From: Pseudohoeflea suaedae | GTDB taxonomy: Bacteria > Pseudomonadota > Alphaproteobacteria > Rhizobiales > Rhizobiaceae | DNA length: 64,000 nucleotides | Assembly (NCBI RefSeq): GCF_004354915.1 | Contig: NZ_SMSI01000002.1 | Coordinates: forward strand, 1 to 64,000 | Reading direction: 5' to 3' | Shown: positions 19,246 to 30,550 of the stretch, piece by piece | Layout of the letters: each line of letters begins with the position of its first letter | How positions within the stretch are numbered: the stretch's first letter is position 1 | Notes under the pieces: generated by a model | Told to the model about the DNA's origin: nothing | What the model saw: the letters and a program-made list of their open reading frames with translations, nothing else | Database searches by the model: none | Position numbers and translations under genes: made by a program

Positions 19246-19252
19246 GGCGGGC

Positions 19253-20999
<1,747 letters not shown>

Positions 21000-21030
21000 T
21001 TAGCTAATCAGCTTTAATTAATAAAACTGA

Positions 21031-21060
21031 AAGGCCGCGGTCCAGTCCGCGGCCTTTTTG
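21031..21060 (+). terminator. Terminator after ilvC
   Basis: AAGGCCGCGG and CCGCGGCCTT form a perfect 10-base stem with a 6-base loop, followed by TTT. Confidence 0.85.
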
Positions 21061-21117
21061 GTTTCAGACTTGCGTGAAGGTTGGGGAAGGTTTGCATTTT
21101 TTCTTTGTTTAGTAATT

Positions 21118-21133
21118 CATTGTAAAAACAATG
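21118..21133. promoter_or_regulatory. Inverted repeat in AT-rich leader of the third autotransporter
   Basis: CATTGT-AAAA-ACAATG inside a 150-base AT-rich island (about 21080-21230). AT-rich upstream islands are typical MucR/Ros targets in Rhizobiales; that link is inference. Confidence 0.35.
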
Positions 21134-21243
21134 TATAGATTGTTTGTATAGTTTGCAGAAATCATTTGTATTCTTGCGGAAGTGAGAAGATTTTTCGTAA
21201 AAATCTGCCATTAATTCGTTTGGCTTGGGATGGGGCTTCGGCG

Positions 21244-22806
21244 ATGTGCAGGGGTTTGCATTGGATGGCATTCGGGGCTGCGGTCCTGGCGGTTTCGCCT
21301 GCGGAAGCTCAATCGATCGATACCGTTCCCGCCTGGGATGGCTCTCAGTTCATCAGTACTTGGGGCGAACCGGACACCGCCACCTACGGCCAGCTGATCA
21401 CAAGCACCGGTCCGAACCTCCTCAGCGAGTTCACTTTCTTCCTGCAGCAGACATTCGGAACGGCACCTGATTATCGTGCCTATGTCTACGAGTGGGATTC
21501 CGTGAACAACCGTATCGTTGGACCGGAGCTTTTTCGCTCGGCAAATCTGACCGCGCCATCGGATCCGACTTTCACGGCAGTGACTATCGATGTCGGAGGA
21601 GTGCTTCTTTCACCGGGGAAGGAATATGTGATTTTCTTCAGCACCACGGAAGGCGCCAACGCGGCCAACGGCGCCTATCGTTACGGATCTGTCGCCGATG
21701 CAACCTATACCGGAGGCTATTTCGTCTTCGCCAACAACGGCGACGATTTTTCCGCATTGTCATCCAGCGATTGGAATTCGCTCACTCAGGATCTCGCTTT
21801 CTCGGCGATCATGACACCGCTCGCCACCGGCGAGATCTATCCGGACGGCCTCGTCATGGCAGGCGACGTGTCGCGATCCTTCCTGTCGTTCATGCTTGGC
21901 GGCAAGGCGCATTACGTGATTGCGCAGGGGGCGGACGAACCGCTGCAATCACGTCTATCCTTCTTCGGAGGGGTGTTCGGGCTCGACACATCGGTCGACG
22001 GCGACGGGATCGGTTCCGCATGGGAGGCAAGTGCCGCCGGCCTGTCCGCGGGCGTCGAATTGCGGGATATTCAGCTTGGCGGTCTCGTGGGCGTCGCGGG
22101 TCTCGGTGTCGGCTATAGCGGGCTGAAAGGATCAATGGAGACCTTCAGCGGCAGCGAGCGAGGTGAAGTCGATTCCTTCCATCTCGGCCTCTATGCCCGC
22201 TTCGGTGCGGATGTCTTCACGCCCGGTTTCGGCGTCGATGCCGGCGCGGCCTACGCATTCCAGCACTTCGACACGAGCCGCTCAATTCTGCCGGGCGACA
22301 CCGCTACGGCAAGCTATGACGGTGGCACTTTCGCGGCACAGGCGAATTTGCGCTACGGCTATCTCGTCCAGCCCGGTTCAGGCCCCGCATGGGTGATCGC
22401 TCCGACCGCCGGGGTCGATTTCATATCCACCTCGACCGACGGTTTCACGGAAACCGGCTCCGCCGCTATGAATTTCAGCTCCGACGGCACCGATCTCGAT
22501 CGCTCGATCCTGTCGCTGGGTGTCAGTCTCGCGGCCGCAGACGCTTCGTTCGGTGCCGTCAAGCCGGAAGTCCACCTGTTCTACGAGCATGTGTGGGGTG
22601 ATGCTGCCTCCTCGGCGACGCTGGGGACCGGCGCGGCCACCCTGACCGTGCTGGGCCCGGCGGAATCACGCGACCGGCTCCGCTTCGGCGGCAGTCTGTC
22701 GGCGGCGTTGTCGGAAAATGCGTCGCTGGCGTTCGATGCGGATGCTCTGCTTTCCAGTGATCGGACGCAAATCGGCGGAAGCGCCAGACTTTCGATCCGC
22801 TACTGA
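21244..22806 (+). CDS. Autotransporter beta-barrel protein (unrelated passenger)
   Basis: About 520 aa. A signal peptide starts at ATG 21244 (MCRGLHWMAFGAAVLAVSPA, cleavage after AEA); an earlier ATG at 21166 would put a charged leader before it. Residues of about 25-210 form a short beta-rich passenger. The C-terminal half has alternating beta-strands and ends in SARLSIRY, an aromatic C-terminus as in outer-membrane barrels. It lacks the GTVTVSGK repeats of the genes at 304-6647. Surface exposure is expected; function unknown. Confidence 0.8.
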   Translation: MCRGLHWMAFGAAVLAVSPAEAQSIDTVPAWDGSQFISTWGEPDTATYGQLITSTGPNLLSEFTFFLQQTFGTAPDYRAYVYEWDSVNNRIVGPELFRSANLTAPSDPTFTAVTIDVGGVLLSPGKEYVIFFSTTEGANAANGAYRYGSVADATYTGGYFVFANNGDDFSALSSSDWNSLTQDLAFSAIMTPLATGEIYPDGLVMAGDVSRSFLSFMLGGKAHYVIAQGADEPLQSRLSFFGGVFGLDTSVDGDGIGSAWEASAAGLSAGVELRDIQLGGLVGVAGLGVGYSGLKGSMETFSGSERGEVDSFHLGLYARFGADVFTPGFGVDAGAAYAFQHFDTSRSILPGDTATASYDGGTFAAQANLRYGYLVQPGSGPAWVIAPTAGVDFISTSTDGFTETGSAAMNFSSDGTDLDRSILSLGVSLAAADASFGAVKPEVHLFYEHVWGDAASSATLGTGAATLTVLGPAESRDRLRFGGSLSAALSENASLAFDADALLSSDRTQIGGSARLSIRY

Positions 22807-22934
22807 TCGCACGGGCTTCCATAACGACGGACGAATGCGCGGGCTTGCTGATTGCCAGTCCGCGGCTCAGCGGTTTTTTCTTTGCGTGCCGGCAGCTTTG
22901 CGGGATATCTAGCCGATAATCGCAGGAAACCGCC

Positions 22935-23435
22935 ATGATAATCAGCGACGACATAGAGGCCCTCAAGCGGCAGGAAGACGTGCTGCGCTTCGATGCATTT
23001 TCCGAAGAAGACGCCTGGCAACTCGGAGCGCTGATGCGTGAACGTGCCCTGGCGAAGAAACTGCCTCTTGTCATCGATATCCGCGTCGCAGGGCGTCCGC
23101 TGTTTTATACCGCGCTGCCCGGCACCACGCCCGACAATCCTGACTGGGTGCGGCGCAAGATCAATGTGGTGATGCGCTATCACATGTCGTCCTACCGCAT
23201 GGGCAGGGAGCTTGCCGCGAGTGGCGCGACGCTCGATGAAGGGCGCGGGGTGGCGTCGATCGACATGGCTCCGCATGGCGGATGTTTCCCGATCCATGTC
23301 AGAGGTACGGGTATCGTCGGCACGGTGACCGTATCGGGCATTCCGCAGCGCGAGGACCATGGTTTCGTGGTGGCGTGCCTGGCCGAATATCTGGGAGTTG
23401 ACGGCGAAGCCATTGCGCTGCCGAGCGAGGCCTAG
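22935..23435 (+). CDS. UPF0303 / heme-degrading-domain (HbpS-like) protein
   Basis: 166 aa matching the UPF0303 layout: N-terminal LRFDAFSEEDAWQLGALMRE, central PLVIDIRVAGRPLFY, WVRRKINVVMRYHMSSYRM, and C-terminal GGCFPIHVRGTGIVGTVTVSG. The fold is that of the HbpS/GlcG domain, which binds heme or cobalamin in some members. No catalytic role is established for the family. Expected cytoplasmic. Confidence 0.85.
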   Translation: MIISDDIEALKRQEDVLRFDAFSEEDAWQLGALMRERALAKKLPLVIDIRVAGRPLFYTALPGTTPDNPDWVRRKINVVMRYHMSSYRMGRELAASGATLDEGRGVASIDMAPHGGCFPIHVRGTGIVGTVTVSGIPQREDHGFVVACLAEYLGVDGEAIALPSEA

Positions 23436-23614
23436 GCGCTCGTCAGGCTCTTTCCGGCTGCCTTTATGTATAAGCGAAGATCCGGAAGTTACCGGCGACA
23501 ATGTCTCCTGCTGGTTTCAGCTTATCTTAAATACGGTGGGATTATAATTCTATAAATATCCATGCTTCATAATTCGTCGATTAGAACAAGGGGCAAACCG
23601 AGGGGATGTAGGCA

Positions 23615-24823
23615 ATGGCGCAGGGCGACCGCGAACATCACTGGGATTTTGCACGGGCAACCTACCTTCTGCTTGGTATCCCGTTCCATGCGGCGGTTGT
23701 CTATTCGACCCATCATGACTGGTCGGTAGCGTCGCCGGAACGCAGCCCGACGCTGACATTCGTCGCGGATATGATCCACACCTTCCGCATGCCGGGCTTC
23801 TTTCTGATCGCCGGATACTTCTCGATGATGATGCTGGCACGCAAGGGACCGGGGCCGTGGTTTGCGACCCGTCTCACGCGGCTTGGCGTGCCCCTGATTT
23901 CCGCGACGCTTCTGATCCTGCCGTTCCAGATTCTCGTGCAGAGCTGGGCGAAAACGGTGGGGCAAGGGGGCGGCTATCCGAATTTCTACGGCGCGGCTCT
24001 CTCCAGCTTGAGCCATTTCGACGAGCCGTGGATCTCGCATCTGTGGTTTCTCTACTCGCTGATCGCGTTCTCCGCCGGACTGGCTATCGTTGTCGCACTG
24101 CTGAAGCTCGACCGGTTCGAGCGCTGGGTGAGGGCGATCACCGTGCTTGCCCTGCGCCGCTGGTGGGTTGCATTTGCAGTGATCGCCCTGGCGGTCACGA
24201 TCTGGGCCTACATGCTTCCCACGGTCTATGCCTTAGGCGGTTCGCGCACCGGTGCGCTGCTCGGCTACATCCAGTACTTTCCGTTTTATCTTGTCGGGGT
24301 GGGGGCGTTCGTGAATGCTCAATTGCGCGAAAGCCATGCGAAGGGCGACGGTCTTTCGCTTGCAATCGGCTTTGCGCTGGCGGTTCTGTCCATGAACCTG
24401 TCGCAGAAACCAAGCGTTCATGCCTTTGCGATGATGGCGGGACTTGTCGCCGCCTGGTTTATCACCGGTTACATACAGGCCTTTGCGCAGAAGCATTTCG
24501 ATCATCCGCGCGGGGTGGTCCGGAAGGTGGCCGACGCGTCGTTCTCGATCTACCTGTTTCACCATCCGATCATTTTGGTGCTGGCAGCCATATTCGCCGG
24601 CCTCAACCTGCCGCCGATCCTCGAGTTCCTCATCATGGTTCCGGTAACGGGGATGCTGTCCTACGGCATTCACGTCATCATCGTTTCGAACCGTTTGACC
24701 GCTTTTCTCTTCAATGGCGTCTGGCCGAAGCACAAGCAGGGGGAGGCGAGGAACCTCGCGCCTCTGGCGGATCACATCGCCGAGCCGGACGTCCAGCAGG
24801 ACGTCAGTCACAAACCGGTCTGA
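23615..24823 (+). CDS. Acyltransferase-3 family membrane protein (OpgC/MdoC-like)
   Basis: 402 aa with about ten membrane helices. The pattern FPFHAA-like at residue 21, HTFRMPGFFLIAGYFSMMML (about residue 56) and the C-terminal ADASFSIYLFHHPIILVL is typical of acyltransferase-3 proteins, which O-acylate or succinylate glycans across the inner membrane. Closest in outline to glucan biosynthesis protein C. No polysaccharide genes are adjacent, so the acceptor is unknown. Confidence 0.82.
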   Translation: MAQGDREHHWDFARATYLLLGIPFHAAVVYSTHHDWSVASPERSPTLTFVADMIHTFRMPGFFLIAGYFSMMMLARKGPGPWFATRLTRLGVPLISATLLILPFQILVQSWAKTVGQGGGYPNFYGAALSSLSHFDEPWISHLWFLYSLIAFSAGLAIVVALLKLDRFERWVRAITVLALRRWWVAFAVIALAVTIWAYMLPTVYALGGSRTGALLGYIQYFPFYLVGVGAFVNAQLRESHAKGDGLSLAIGFALAVLSMNLSQKPSVHAFAMMAGLVAAWFITGYIQAFAQKHFDHPRGVVRKVADASFSIYLFHHPIILVLAAIFAGLNLPPILEFLIMVPVTGMLSYGIHVIIVSNRLTAFLFNGVWPKHKQGEARNLAPLADHIAEPDVQQDVSHKPV

Positions 24824-24843
24824 ATTTCCTTCGCGCCAAGCGA

Positions 24844-24872
24844 AAACGGCCCGCGCGATGCGGGCCGTTTCC
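24844..24872. terminator. Bidirectional terminator
   Basis: AAACGGCCCGC pairs with GCGGGCCGTTT around GCGAT, between convergent genes. Confidence 0.8.
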
Positions 24873-24894
24873 ATAAGATCTTGCGCTCGGGCTA

Positions 24895-25386
24895 TCAGCC
24901 CTGGACGCCGACGAGCTTCAGTTCGGCGATGCCGGCTGCGACATTGACGCCTTCCTGCGCCTGAATGCTGACCGGCTGCAGCGCGATCGAGCTGTCGGAA
25001 TTGCCGACCAGGACGTTGGCGCCAAGACCGGCGGCGAACGTGGCCTCGGCGGACGCACCGACGTAATCGCCGGCAAGCTGTCCGGATGCATAGGCCGAGT
25101 CGGCCGGTGCGACTACGGCCCAGCTCATCAGAGCCTTGCCCGTCACGCCAACGTCGATGCCGAACTTGTTGATGGTGCCGACATAGACCTCTTCAGCGCT
25201 GCCATCGGCCGGCGCGTAGGTGCAGGCCAGATCCTTGCTCGAACCGAAAACCCATCCGGTACCGCCTTCGACGGTGCAGTTGAGGACGCCCAGCTTGACG
25301 GTGTCGACATCCTGAACTGCAAGCGCCGGAGTGGCGGCGGAAAGGGCAGTGCCAAGGGCGAGAATTGCGGGAAGAATGGTTTTCAT
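24895..25386 (-). CDS. DUF992 family secreted protein
   Basis: 163 aa. Signal peptide MKTILPAILALGTALSAATP with cleavage after ALA. The mature part has the DUF992 pattern: KLGVLNCTVEGGTGWVFGSS near its start with a conserved Cys, a second Cys in LACTYAP, and GANVLVGNSDSSIALQPVSI near the end. The family is common in Rhizobiales and has no known function; location is probably the periplasm. Confidence 0.88.
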   Translation of the reverse strand: MKTILPAILALGTALSAATPALAVQDVDTVKLGVLNCTVEGGTGWVFGSSKDLACTYAPADGSAEEVYVGTINKFGIDVGVTGKALMSWAVVAPADSAYASGQLAGDYVGASAEATFAAGLGANVLVGNSDSSIALQPVSIQAQEGVNVAAGIAELKLVGVQG

Positions 25387-25638
25387 AAGATAGTCCTTCT
25401 TCTTGTCGTTTCGTGTTTCCTGGGTGGCCTTGAAGTCCCGGGCTGTGGGAGGTCATTGCACGCAACGGACCAAGGCTCGCCTGGCTGACACAACGTGCGA
25501 CCGCCGGGCCCGTTCCAAAATTTTTGGAGGCGGTTTTGCTCTTCCGGGGCTTTGATTGTGGCGCGAGAAGGCGCCAGTGCAGCAAATGCAAAGGCTTTCG
25601 GCCGATCGCGCAACAAACGGAAAAATAGGTCAGCATTG

Positions 25639-25667
25639 TTGACATAAATTGCCGTTCGTGGTCTATC
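25639..25667 (+). promoter_or_regulatory. Probable aminotransferase promoter
   Basis: TTGACA (25639-25644), 17 bases, then TCTATC (25662-25667, weak -10). GTCAGC-ATT-GTTGAC, a near-perfect inverted repeat, overlaps the -35. This places the mRNA start near 25674, downstream of an apparent early start codon at 25649. The rest of the 25387-25638 gap shows nothing I can name. Confidence 0.45.
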
Positions 25668-25729
25668 GGATCATCCCGGAGGGCGCCGCCGTGGACGGTG
25701 AACCTTCGTCCGGGACAACTCCGGTGAAC

Positions 25730-27010
25730 ATGATGACCAACGCTCCCGCACTTGCCTCGCAGTCAGACGCGCGCCTTGACTGGCCGTCCTTGTTTGCGAC
25801 CCGTTCGACACGGATGAAGGCGTCCGAAATTCGCGAACTGCTAAAGCTTCTCGACAAGCCGGAGGTGATTTCGTTTGCAGGCGGCATTCCCGATCCCGCG
25901 CTGTTTCCGACTGAGGCGTTCCGCGAGGGCCTGAACCAGGCGCTGACCGGGCCGGCGGCCGGGCAGGCGCTGCAATATTCGGTCAGCGAAGGCTATCTGC
26001 CGCTGCGCGAATGGCTGGTCGAGCGGATGAAAAGCCTGGGCGTGCCCTGCGGCGTGGACAACATCATCGTCACATCGGGGTCGCAGCAGGCGCTCGATTA
26101 TCTCGGCAAGCTGTTTCTCTCGCCGTCCGACACCGCGCTGGTGACCTGGCCGAGCTATATGGGTGCGCTGTCGGCGTTCAACGCCTATGAGCCGGAATAT
26201 GACCGGCTGGCGCCTTTTTCCAATCGCGAGCCCGGCGACTACGCGAAGATGGCCGCGGAGAAGGGCGGGGTGGTGAAATTCGCCTATATGTCCGCCGATT
26301 TCGCCAATCCCTCGGGAGAGACGCTGAGCCAGGCCGCCCGAGAGCGTGTGCTGGATCTGGCTGAAGAGCTCGACATAGCGGTGATCGAGGACGCGGCCTA
26401 CCAGTCGCTGCGCTATGATGGCGAGGAAGTGGCCACGCTGCTGTCGCTGGATATCGCGCGCTGCGGCTCGATCGAGGCGGCGCGGACCATCTACTGCGGC
26501 AGCTTTTCAAAGACCCTGGCGCCGGGCCTCCGTGTCGGCTGGGTCTGTGCGTCCTCGAAGGTCATCTCGAAGCTGGTGCTGATGAAGCAGGCCTCCGACC
26601 TGCATTCCGCGACGCTTAACCAGATTTCGATCAATCATGTCGCGCGCAGCGTTTTCGACGTCCAGATCGAGAAGATCGTGTCGGTCTACCGGTCACGCCG
26701 CGATCGCATGCTGCAGGCACTTGAGGCACATATGCCGGAAGGCGTGACCTGGACCAGGCCGGATGGCGGCATGTTCGTCTGGGTCACCTTGCCCGAAGGC
26801 ATGGATGGCGCGGAACTGCTGGCGGCCAGCCTGAAGCATGAAAATGTGGCTTTCGTGCCGGGAAAGGCCTTCTTTGCCGATTGTTCGGGGGCAAACACGT
26901 TGCGGCTGTCCTTTTCCTGCGCGAACGAAAGCCAGATCGATGAAGGCGTCGGCCGACTGGGCCGGGCCGTTCGTCTCGTGCAGGGACATAAGGCGGAAGA
27001 TCTCTCGTAG
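25730..27010 (+). CDS. PLP-dependent class I/II aminotransferase (2-aminoadipate/MocR-type fold)
   Basis: About 426 aa. Subgroup I aminotransferase without the GntR DNA-binding domain of MocR regulators. Visible: EVISFAGGIPDPALFP near residue 43, YSVSEGYLPLREWL, the Asn/Asp/Tyr PLP contacts (SADFANPSGET, IEDAAYQSLRYDG), and the Schiff-base lysine in YCGSFSKTLAPGLRVGWV. Family members include LysN-type 2-aminoadipate and aromatic aminotransferases; substrate not determined. Start 25730 is chosen from the promoter and because the conserved region begins only after it. Confidence 0.85.
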   Translation: MMTNAPALASQSDARLDWPSLFATRSTRMKASEIRELLKLLDKPEVISFAGGIPDPALFPTEAFREGLNQALTGPAAGQALQYSVSEGYLPLREWLVERMKSLGVPCGVDNIIVTSGSQQALDYLGKLFLSPSDTALVTWPSYMGALSAFNAYEPEYDRLAPFSNREPGDYAKMAAEKGGVVKFAYMSADFANPSGETLSQAARERVLDLAEELDIAVIEDAAYQSLRYDGEEVATLLSLDIARCGSIEAARTIYCGSFSKTLAPGLRVGWVCASSKVISKLVLMKQASDLHSATLNQISINHVARSVFDVQIEKIVSVYRSRRDRMLQALEAHMPEGVTWTRPDGGMFVWVTLPEGMDGAELLAASLKHENVAFVPGKAFFADCSGANTLRLSFSCANESQIDEGVGRLGRAVRLVQGHKAEDLS

Positions 27011-27128
27011 CCGAGATCAGGTTGACGGGACTGTCGGGTGCCCGATCCCTTCCGGGGTTGGCAATGAGGGGTTTCCCTGGGCGAGCGAAGCGTCCTATGG
27101 TCGCCGCGCCATCAGCCGGGAGGGCCGC

Positions 27129-28232
27129 ATGTCGCTCAGAATCGCCACCTTCAATACCGAGAACCTCTTGAGCCGGTTCGATTTTTCCGGCTTCCGGAAC
27201 GAATTGCGACGCGACAGGGCGGTGCAACTCTACGATATCGATCACGAGCCGACCTACAAGCAGGTCGAGATTGCCCGCACGATCGCGCTGACCGACGACA
27301 CGCGGCAGATGACGGCGCTGGCGATCGCCGATGCGGATGCCGACATCATCTGCCTGCAGGAAGTGGAGAGCCTCGATACGCTCCACGCCTTCGAATACGG
27401 CTATCTGTTCAAGATGGTGGGTTCCGGCTATCGCCACAAATACATGGCCAAGGGCAATGACAGTCGCGGCATCGACGTGGCCGTCATGGTTCGCGAGAAG
27501 ACCCGCGACGGCCAGCCGATCGAGTTCGTGCAGATGCAGAGCCACGCGCATCTGACGTTCGAGATGCTCGACATCTGGGAGCCCGATCTGGAAGGCAAGG
27601 CGGAGCGGCATGACCGGATCTTCAAACGCGATTGTCTGGAGATCGATTTTCGCATCGGCGGCAAGCCGCTGACGCTCTACGTGGTGCATTTCAAGTCGAT
27701 GGGGTCGTCCCGCGACGGAATTCCGGGCCGCGAATGGACGATGCCGATCCGCCGGGCGGAGGCCCGGGCGGTGCGCCGGATCATCGAGGAACGTTTCGGC
27801 CGCACCGACAGGAAGCGTTTCATCATCTGCGGCGATTTCAACGATTATTACGAGAAGCTGGTGATAACCGGCGACCGCCGCAACGGTTTCGAGTTTTCGC
27901 CTGCCCGCGAGAGCGGGACGTCGCTCGACGTGCTCATGGGCGACGGCTTCGTCGTCAACCCGGTGGAGAGGCGACCGGTCGATGACCGCTGGACGCTCTA
28001 TCACACGCGCGGCCCGGACGAGCGCCATCTGTGCCAACTCGACTACATTCTCCTGTCGCCCGCGCTTGCGGAGAGCGCGCCTCATGCCGTGCCCGAGATC
28101 GTGCGTGGCGGGCAGCCCTACCGGACCATCATGCCGGAAGCGCAGCAGGTCGAGCGTTACCCGCGCATCGGCTGGGACCGTCCCAAGGCCTCCGACCATT
28201 GTCCGGTCGTCATCGATATTCCGATCCGTTGA
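27129..28232 (+). CDS. Endonuclease/exonuclease/phosphatase (EEP) family protein
   Basis: 367 aa. EEP hallmarks: RIATFNTENLLSRFDF at the N-terminus, DIICLQEVESLDT with the metal-binding Glu (about residue 79), VHFKSMGSS, ICGDFNDYY (catalytic Asp/Asn) and the C-terminal SDHCPVVIDIP (Asp-His). Such enzymes hydrolyse phosphodiesters in DNA or small molecules. The substrate is unknown. It is followed after 7 bases by a Nudix gene, so the two are probably one operon. Confidence 0.88.
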   Translation: MSLRIATFNTENLLSRFDFSGFRNELRRDRAVQLYDIDHEPTYKQVEIARTIALTDDTRQMTALAIADADADIICLQEVESLDTLHAFEYGYLFKMVGSGYRHKYMAKGNDSRGIDVAVMVREKTRDGQPIEFVQMQSHAHLTFEMLDIWEPDLEGKAERHDRIFKRDCLEIDFRIGGKPLTLYVVHFKSMGSSRDGIPGREWTMPIRRAEARAVRRIIEERFGRTDRKRFIICGDFNDYYEKLVITGDRRNGFEFSPARESGTSLDVLMGDGFVVNPVERRPVDDRWTLYHTRGPDERHLCQLDYILLSPALAESAPHAVPEIVRGGQPYRTIMPEAQQVERYPRIGWDRPKASDHCPVVIDIPIR

Positions 28233-28239
28233 GGCCGGC

Positions 28240-28962
28240 ATGATCCCCAACCGCTCCTTCGCCACCATTCGCTCGATAGATATCCGGGTGGCGCCCGGCG
28301 ATTTGCCATGGGCCGAGGCGCGACGCGCCGAGGTGGAGGCGCAGTGGGCGATGGAGAAGGCCGCCAATCCCCATATCTTCAACGGCGAAGTGCTGTTGCT
28401 GAGCGAGGTCGGCTTTCAAGACGGCCACGTCTCCGGCACCGCCCATGTCACCCGCTATGCCAACCAGATCTACTGGATCCGGCACGGGCGGCGGGACACC
28501 GGGGTCGCCCATCTGTTCAGCGCGGCGGTGATCGTTTCGTCGGATGGCGCGGTGCTCCTGGGGCGGATGGCTGACCATACGATCAATGCCGGGCAGCTCT
28601 ATTCGCCCTGCGGTTCTCTCGACCGCAGCGACATCGTCGGCGATCGGGTCGATGTCTATGCCAACATGGCCCGGGAGGTCGCGGAGGAAACCGGCCTCGA
28701 TCTGGCGGACGCCGAGGCCGCATCGGAAAGTCTCATCTACCGTGCCGACGGGTTGTTCGCGCTCTTTCGCATCCACCGTTTCAACCGGGATGCCGCGACG
28801 CTGATGGCGGAGATCGGCCGCCATATCGCCGGTGACGAAGAGCCTGAACTCTCGGAGATGGTCGCCATTCGCGGACCCGAGGACATGACGGGCGACATCA
28901 AGCCCTATATGGCCGATTATCTCCATCATCACTTTGGTGCTGATGCCGATCACTCTATGTGA
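28240..28962 (+). CDS. Nudix hydrolase
   Basis: 240 aa. The Nudix helix is seen as MAREVAEETGLDL (about residue 145), with the conserved Gly of the box upstream in CGSLDRSD and an insertion of about ten residues between, so the box is longer than the standard 23 residues. Such proteins hydrolyse nucleoside diphosphates linked to another moiety. An N-terminal domain of about 85 residues precedes the catalytic domain. It follows the EEP gene by 7 bases. Confidence 0.82.
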   Translation: MIPNRSFATIRSIDIRVAPGDLPWAEARRAEVEAQWAMEKAANPHIFNGEVLLLSEVGFQDGHVSGTAHVTRYANQIYWIRHGRRDTGVAHLFSAAVIVSSDGAVLLGRMADHTINAGQLYSPCGSLDRSDIVGDRVDVYANMAREVAEETGLDLADAEAASESLIYRADGLFALFRIHRFNRDAATLMAEIGRHIAGDEEPELSEMVAIRGPEDMTGDIKPYMADYLHHHFGADADHSM

Positions 28963-29041
28963 TCCGGGCATCAGCTTGTCAGGGGTTTTCGCCGTCTCCC
29001 GGCGAGCCTAATATCCGGTGAAAACGAGAACCGGAGATTCC

Positions 29042-29962
29042 ATGACCTACTACGCGATCTACGACGTCTTTACCGATACCGCATTCGGCGGCAATCCGCT
29101 GGCCGTGGTCTTCGATGCCGACCGTTTCGACGACCGGCAGATGCAGACGATCGCGCGCGAATTCAATCTTTCCGAGACAAGCTTCGTCAGGTCCGCCGAA
29201 CATCAGCCGCATTCAGCCAATGTGCGCATCTTCACGCCGGGGCGCGAACTGCCCTTCGCCGGTCACCCGACCGTCGGAACCTCCATTGCGCTCGCCGAAC
29301 GGCGGATGGAAGGCAAGCTTCCCGATGAAGGCATCGATCTTGTCGAGATGCTGGAAGAAAAGGTGGGGCCGGTGCGCTGCGCGGTGCGGCTGATGCCGGG
29401 CGAGCCGGGCTTTGCCGAATTCGACCTGCCGCGCATCTCGTCGCGGATCGAGGCCAGTCTGGAGCCCGCTGACATGGCCGCCGCGCTCGGCATCGGTGTG
29501 CATGAGGTCGGTTTCGAGAACCATACGGTGACGCTCTGGAGTGCAGGCGTGCCCTTCATCATGGTGCCGGTTCACGATCTCGCGGCTGCGGCGAAGCTCG
29601 AGTTCAATGCCGAGCGCTGGCTCAGCTTCGCGCCCCAGGTCGATGGCATTCCCGCGGATTGCTATGCCTATTGCCGGGGCGGCGAGCGCCATGACGCCTC
29701 CTTCCACGCGCGCATGTTCGCGCCGGGCATGGGGATACCCGAGGATCCGGCAACCGGAGCCGCGGTTGCAGCCCTTTCCGGCGCGATCCAGCATTTCGAC
29801 GGACTTCTCGACGGCGTCCATCCGCTCATCATCGAGCAGGGCGTGGAGATGGGTCGGCCGTCCTATATCCATCTTCACATCGAAAGCGAGGGCGGCGCGG
29901 TGAAAGGCGCCAGAATTGGCGGGCAGGCGGTCAAGATCGCCAGCGGAAAACTGGAGATCTGA
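29042..29962 (+). CDS. PhzF-family protein (isomerase/epimerase fold)
   Basis: 306 aa, the usual PhzF length, with two diaminopimelate-epimerase-like halves. Signatures: VFTDTAFGGNPLAVVFDA (residues about 8-25), FNLSETSFV with the catalytic Glu (about residue 45), IFTPGRELPFAGHPTVGTS, and in the second half GIPEDPATGAAVAALSGA. PhzF itself isomerises a phenazine precursor, but no phenazine genes are here, so the substrate is unknown. The start at 29042 has CGGAG upstream and is preferred to the ATG at 29018. Confidence 0.92.
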   Translation: MTYYAIYDVFTDTAFGGNPLAVVFDADRFDDRQMQTIAREFNLSETSFVRSAEHQPHSANVRIFTPGRELPFAGHPTVGTSIALAERRMEGKLPDEGIDLVEMLEEKVGPVRCAVRLMPGEPGFAEFDLPRISSRIEASLEPADMAAALGIGVHEVGFENHTVTLWSAGVPFIMVPVHDLAAAAKLEFNAERWLSFAPQVDGIPADCYAYCRGGERHDASFHARMFAPGMGIPEDPATGAAVAALSGAIQHFDGLLDGVHPLIIEQGVEMGRPSYIHLHIESEGGAVKGARIGGQAVKIASGKLEI

Positions 29963-30064
29963 CAAACTTCGCCTTTGTTGCATTTTCCTGCCCCTGGCGG
30001 CTGGACAAGCCGGATCATTGCCTCTATATCGCCACTCGTTCCGGCCGGAAACGGCGGAGCGAGT

Positions 30065-30140
<76 letters not shown>

Positions 30141-30158
30141 AAAACTCCCAATAAAATC

Positions 30159-30195
30159 AATGCGCTAGCTGGTCAGGCTGGCGCATTAGTTTTTT
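30159..30195 (+). terminator. Terminator after tRNA-Lys / left prophage junction
   Basis: AATGCGC(T)AGC pairs with GCT(G)GCGCATT, followed by a run of six T within TAGTTTTTTG. It could end tRNA transcription; on the other strand it would lie downstream of the left-arm genes. Confidence 0.6.
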
Positions 30196-30250
30196 GTGGT
30201 TTACGGTTTTTGAGGCTTGGTTTACAGATTTTGTTCGTGTGGAGTTCTGT

Positions 30251-30541
30251 TTAGGCGGCTCGGTCGATCTTGCATCTAGCCCACTTTGTCTTGATCGCGG
30301 CATATGAATGCCTGTCCAGTTTAATCGTTTCGGTCCAGTCGCCTTCTGCGTTTAAAAGGTCAGCCCAATAGTCACCGGTGTCGCCAACCGGGCCAACATT
30401 CCCGCTGATAGAAGCTCGGCGGAGAACGGTATCTACAGCCGCGCCTCCGCCGACGAATTGCACAGGTTCGCACATCACCAAATCGTCGCCGACCATCTTG
30501 CACAGACGCAAGCCATTGGTGTCTTTTGGTATGTCATGCAT
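30251..30541 (-). CDS. Phage left-arm protein, unknown
   Basis: 96 aa, last gene of the leftward early unit. N-terminal half is a mix of short strands (LCKMVGDDLVMCEPVQFVG), C-terminal part basic (IKTKWARCKIDRAA). Starts 9 bases after the stop of the upstream gene, so it is co-transcribed with it. No family recognised. Confidence 0.6.
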   Translation of the reverse strand: MHDIPKDTNGLRLCKMVGDDLVMCEPVQFVGGGAAVDTVLRRASISGNVGPVGDTGDYWADLLNAEGDWTETIKLDRHSYAAIKTKWARCKIDRAA

Positions 30542-30550
30542 GGCCGCATC

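Noticed and set aside
26784-28382. 532-residue minus-strand frame opposite the aminotransferase and EEP genes
   Set aside because: It crosses two well-recognised plus-strand genes and encodes no recognisable domain.
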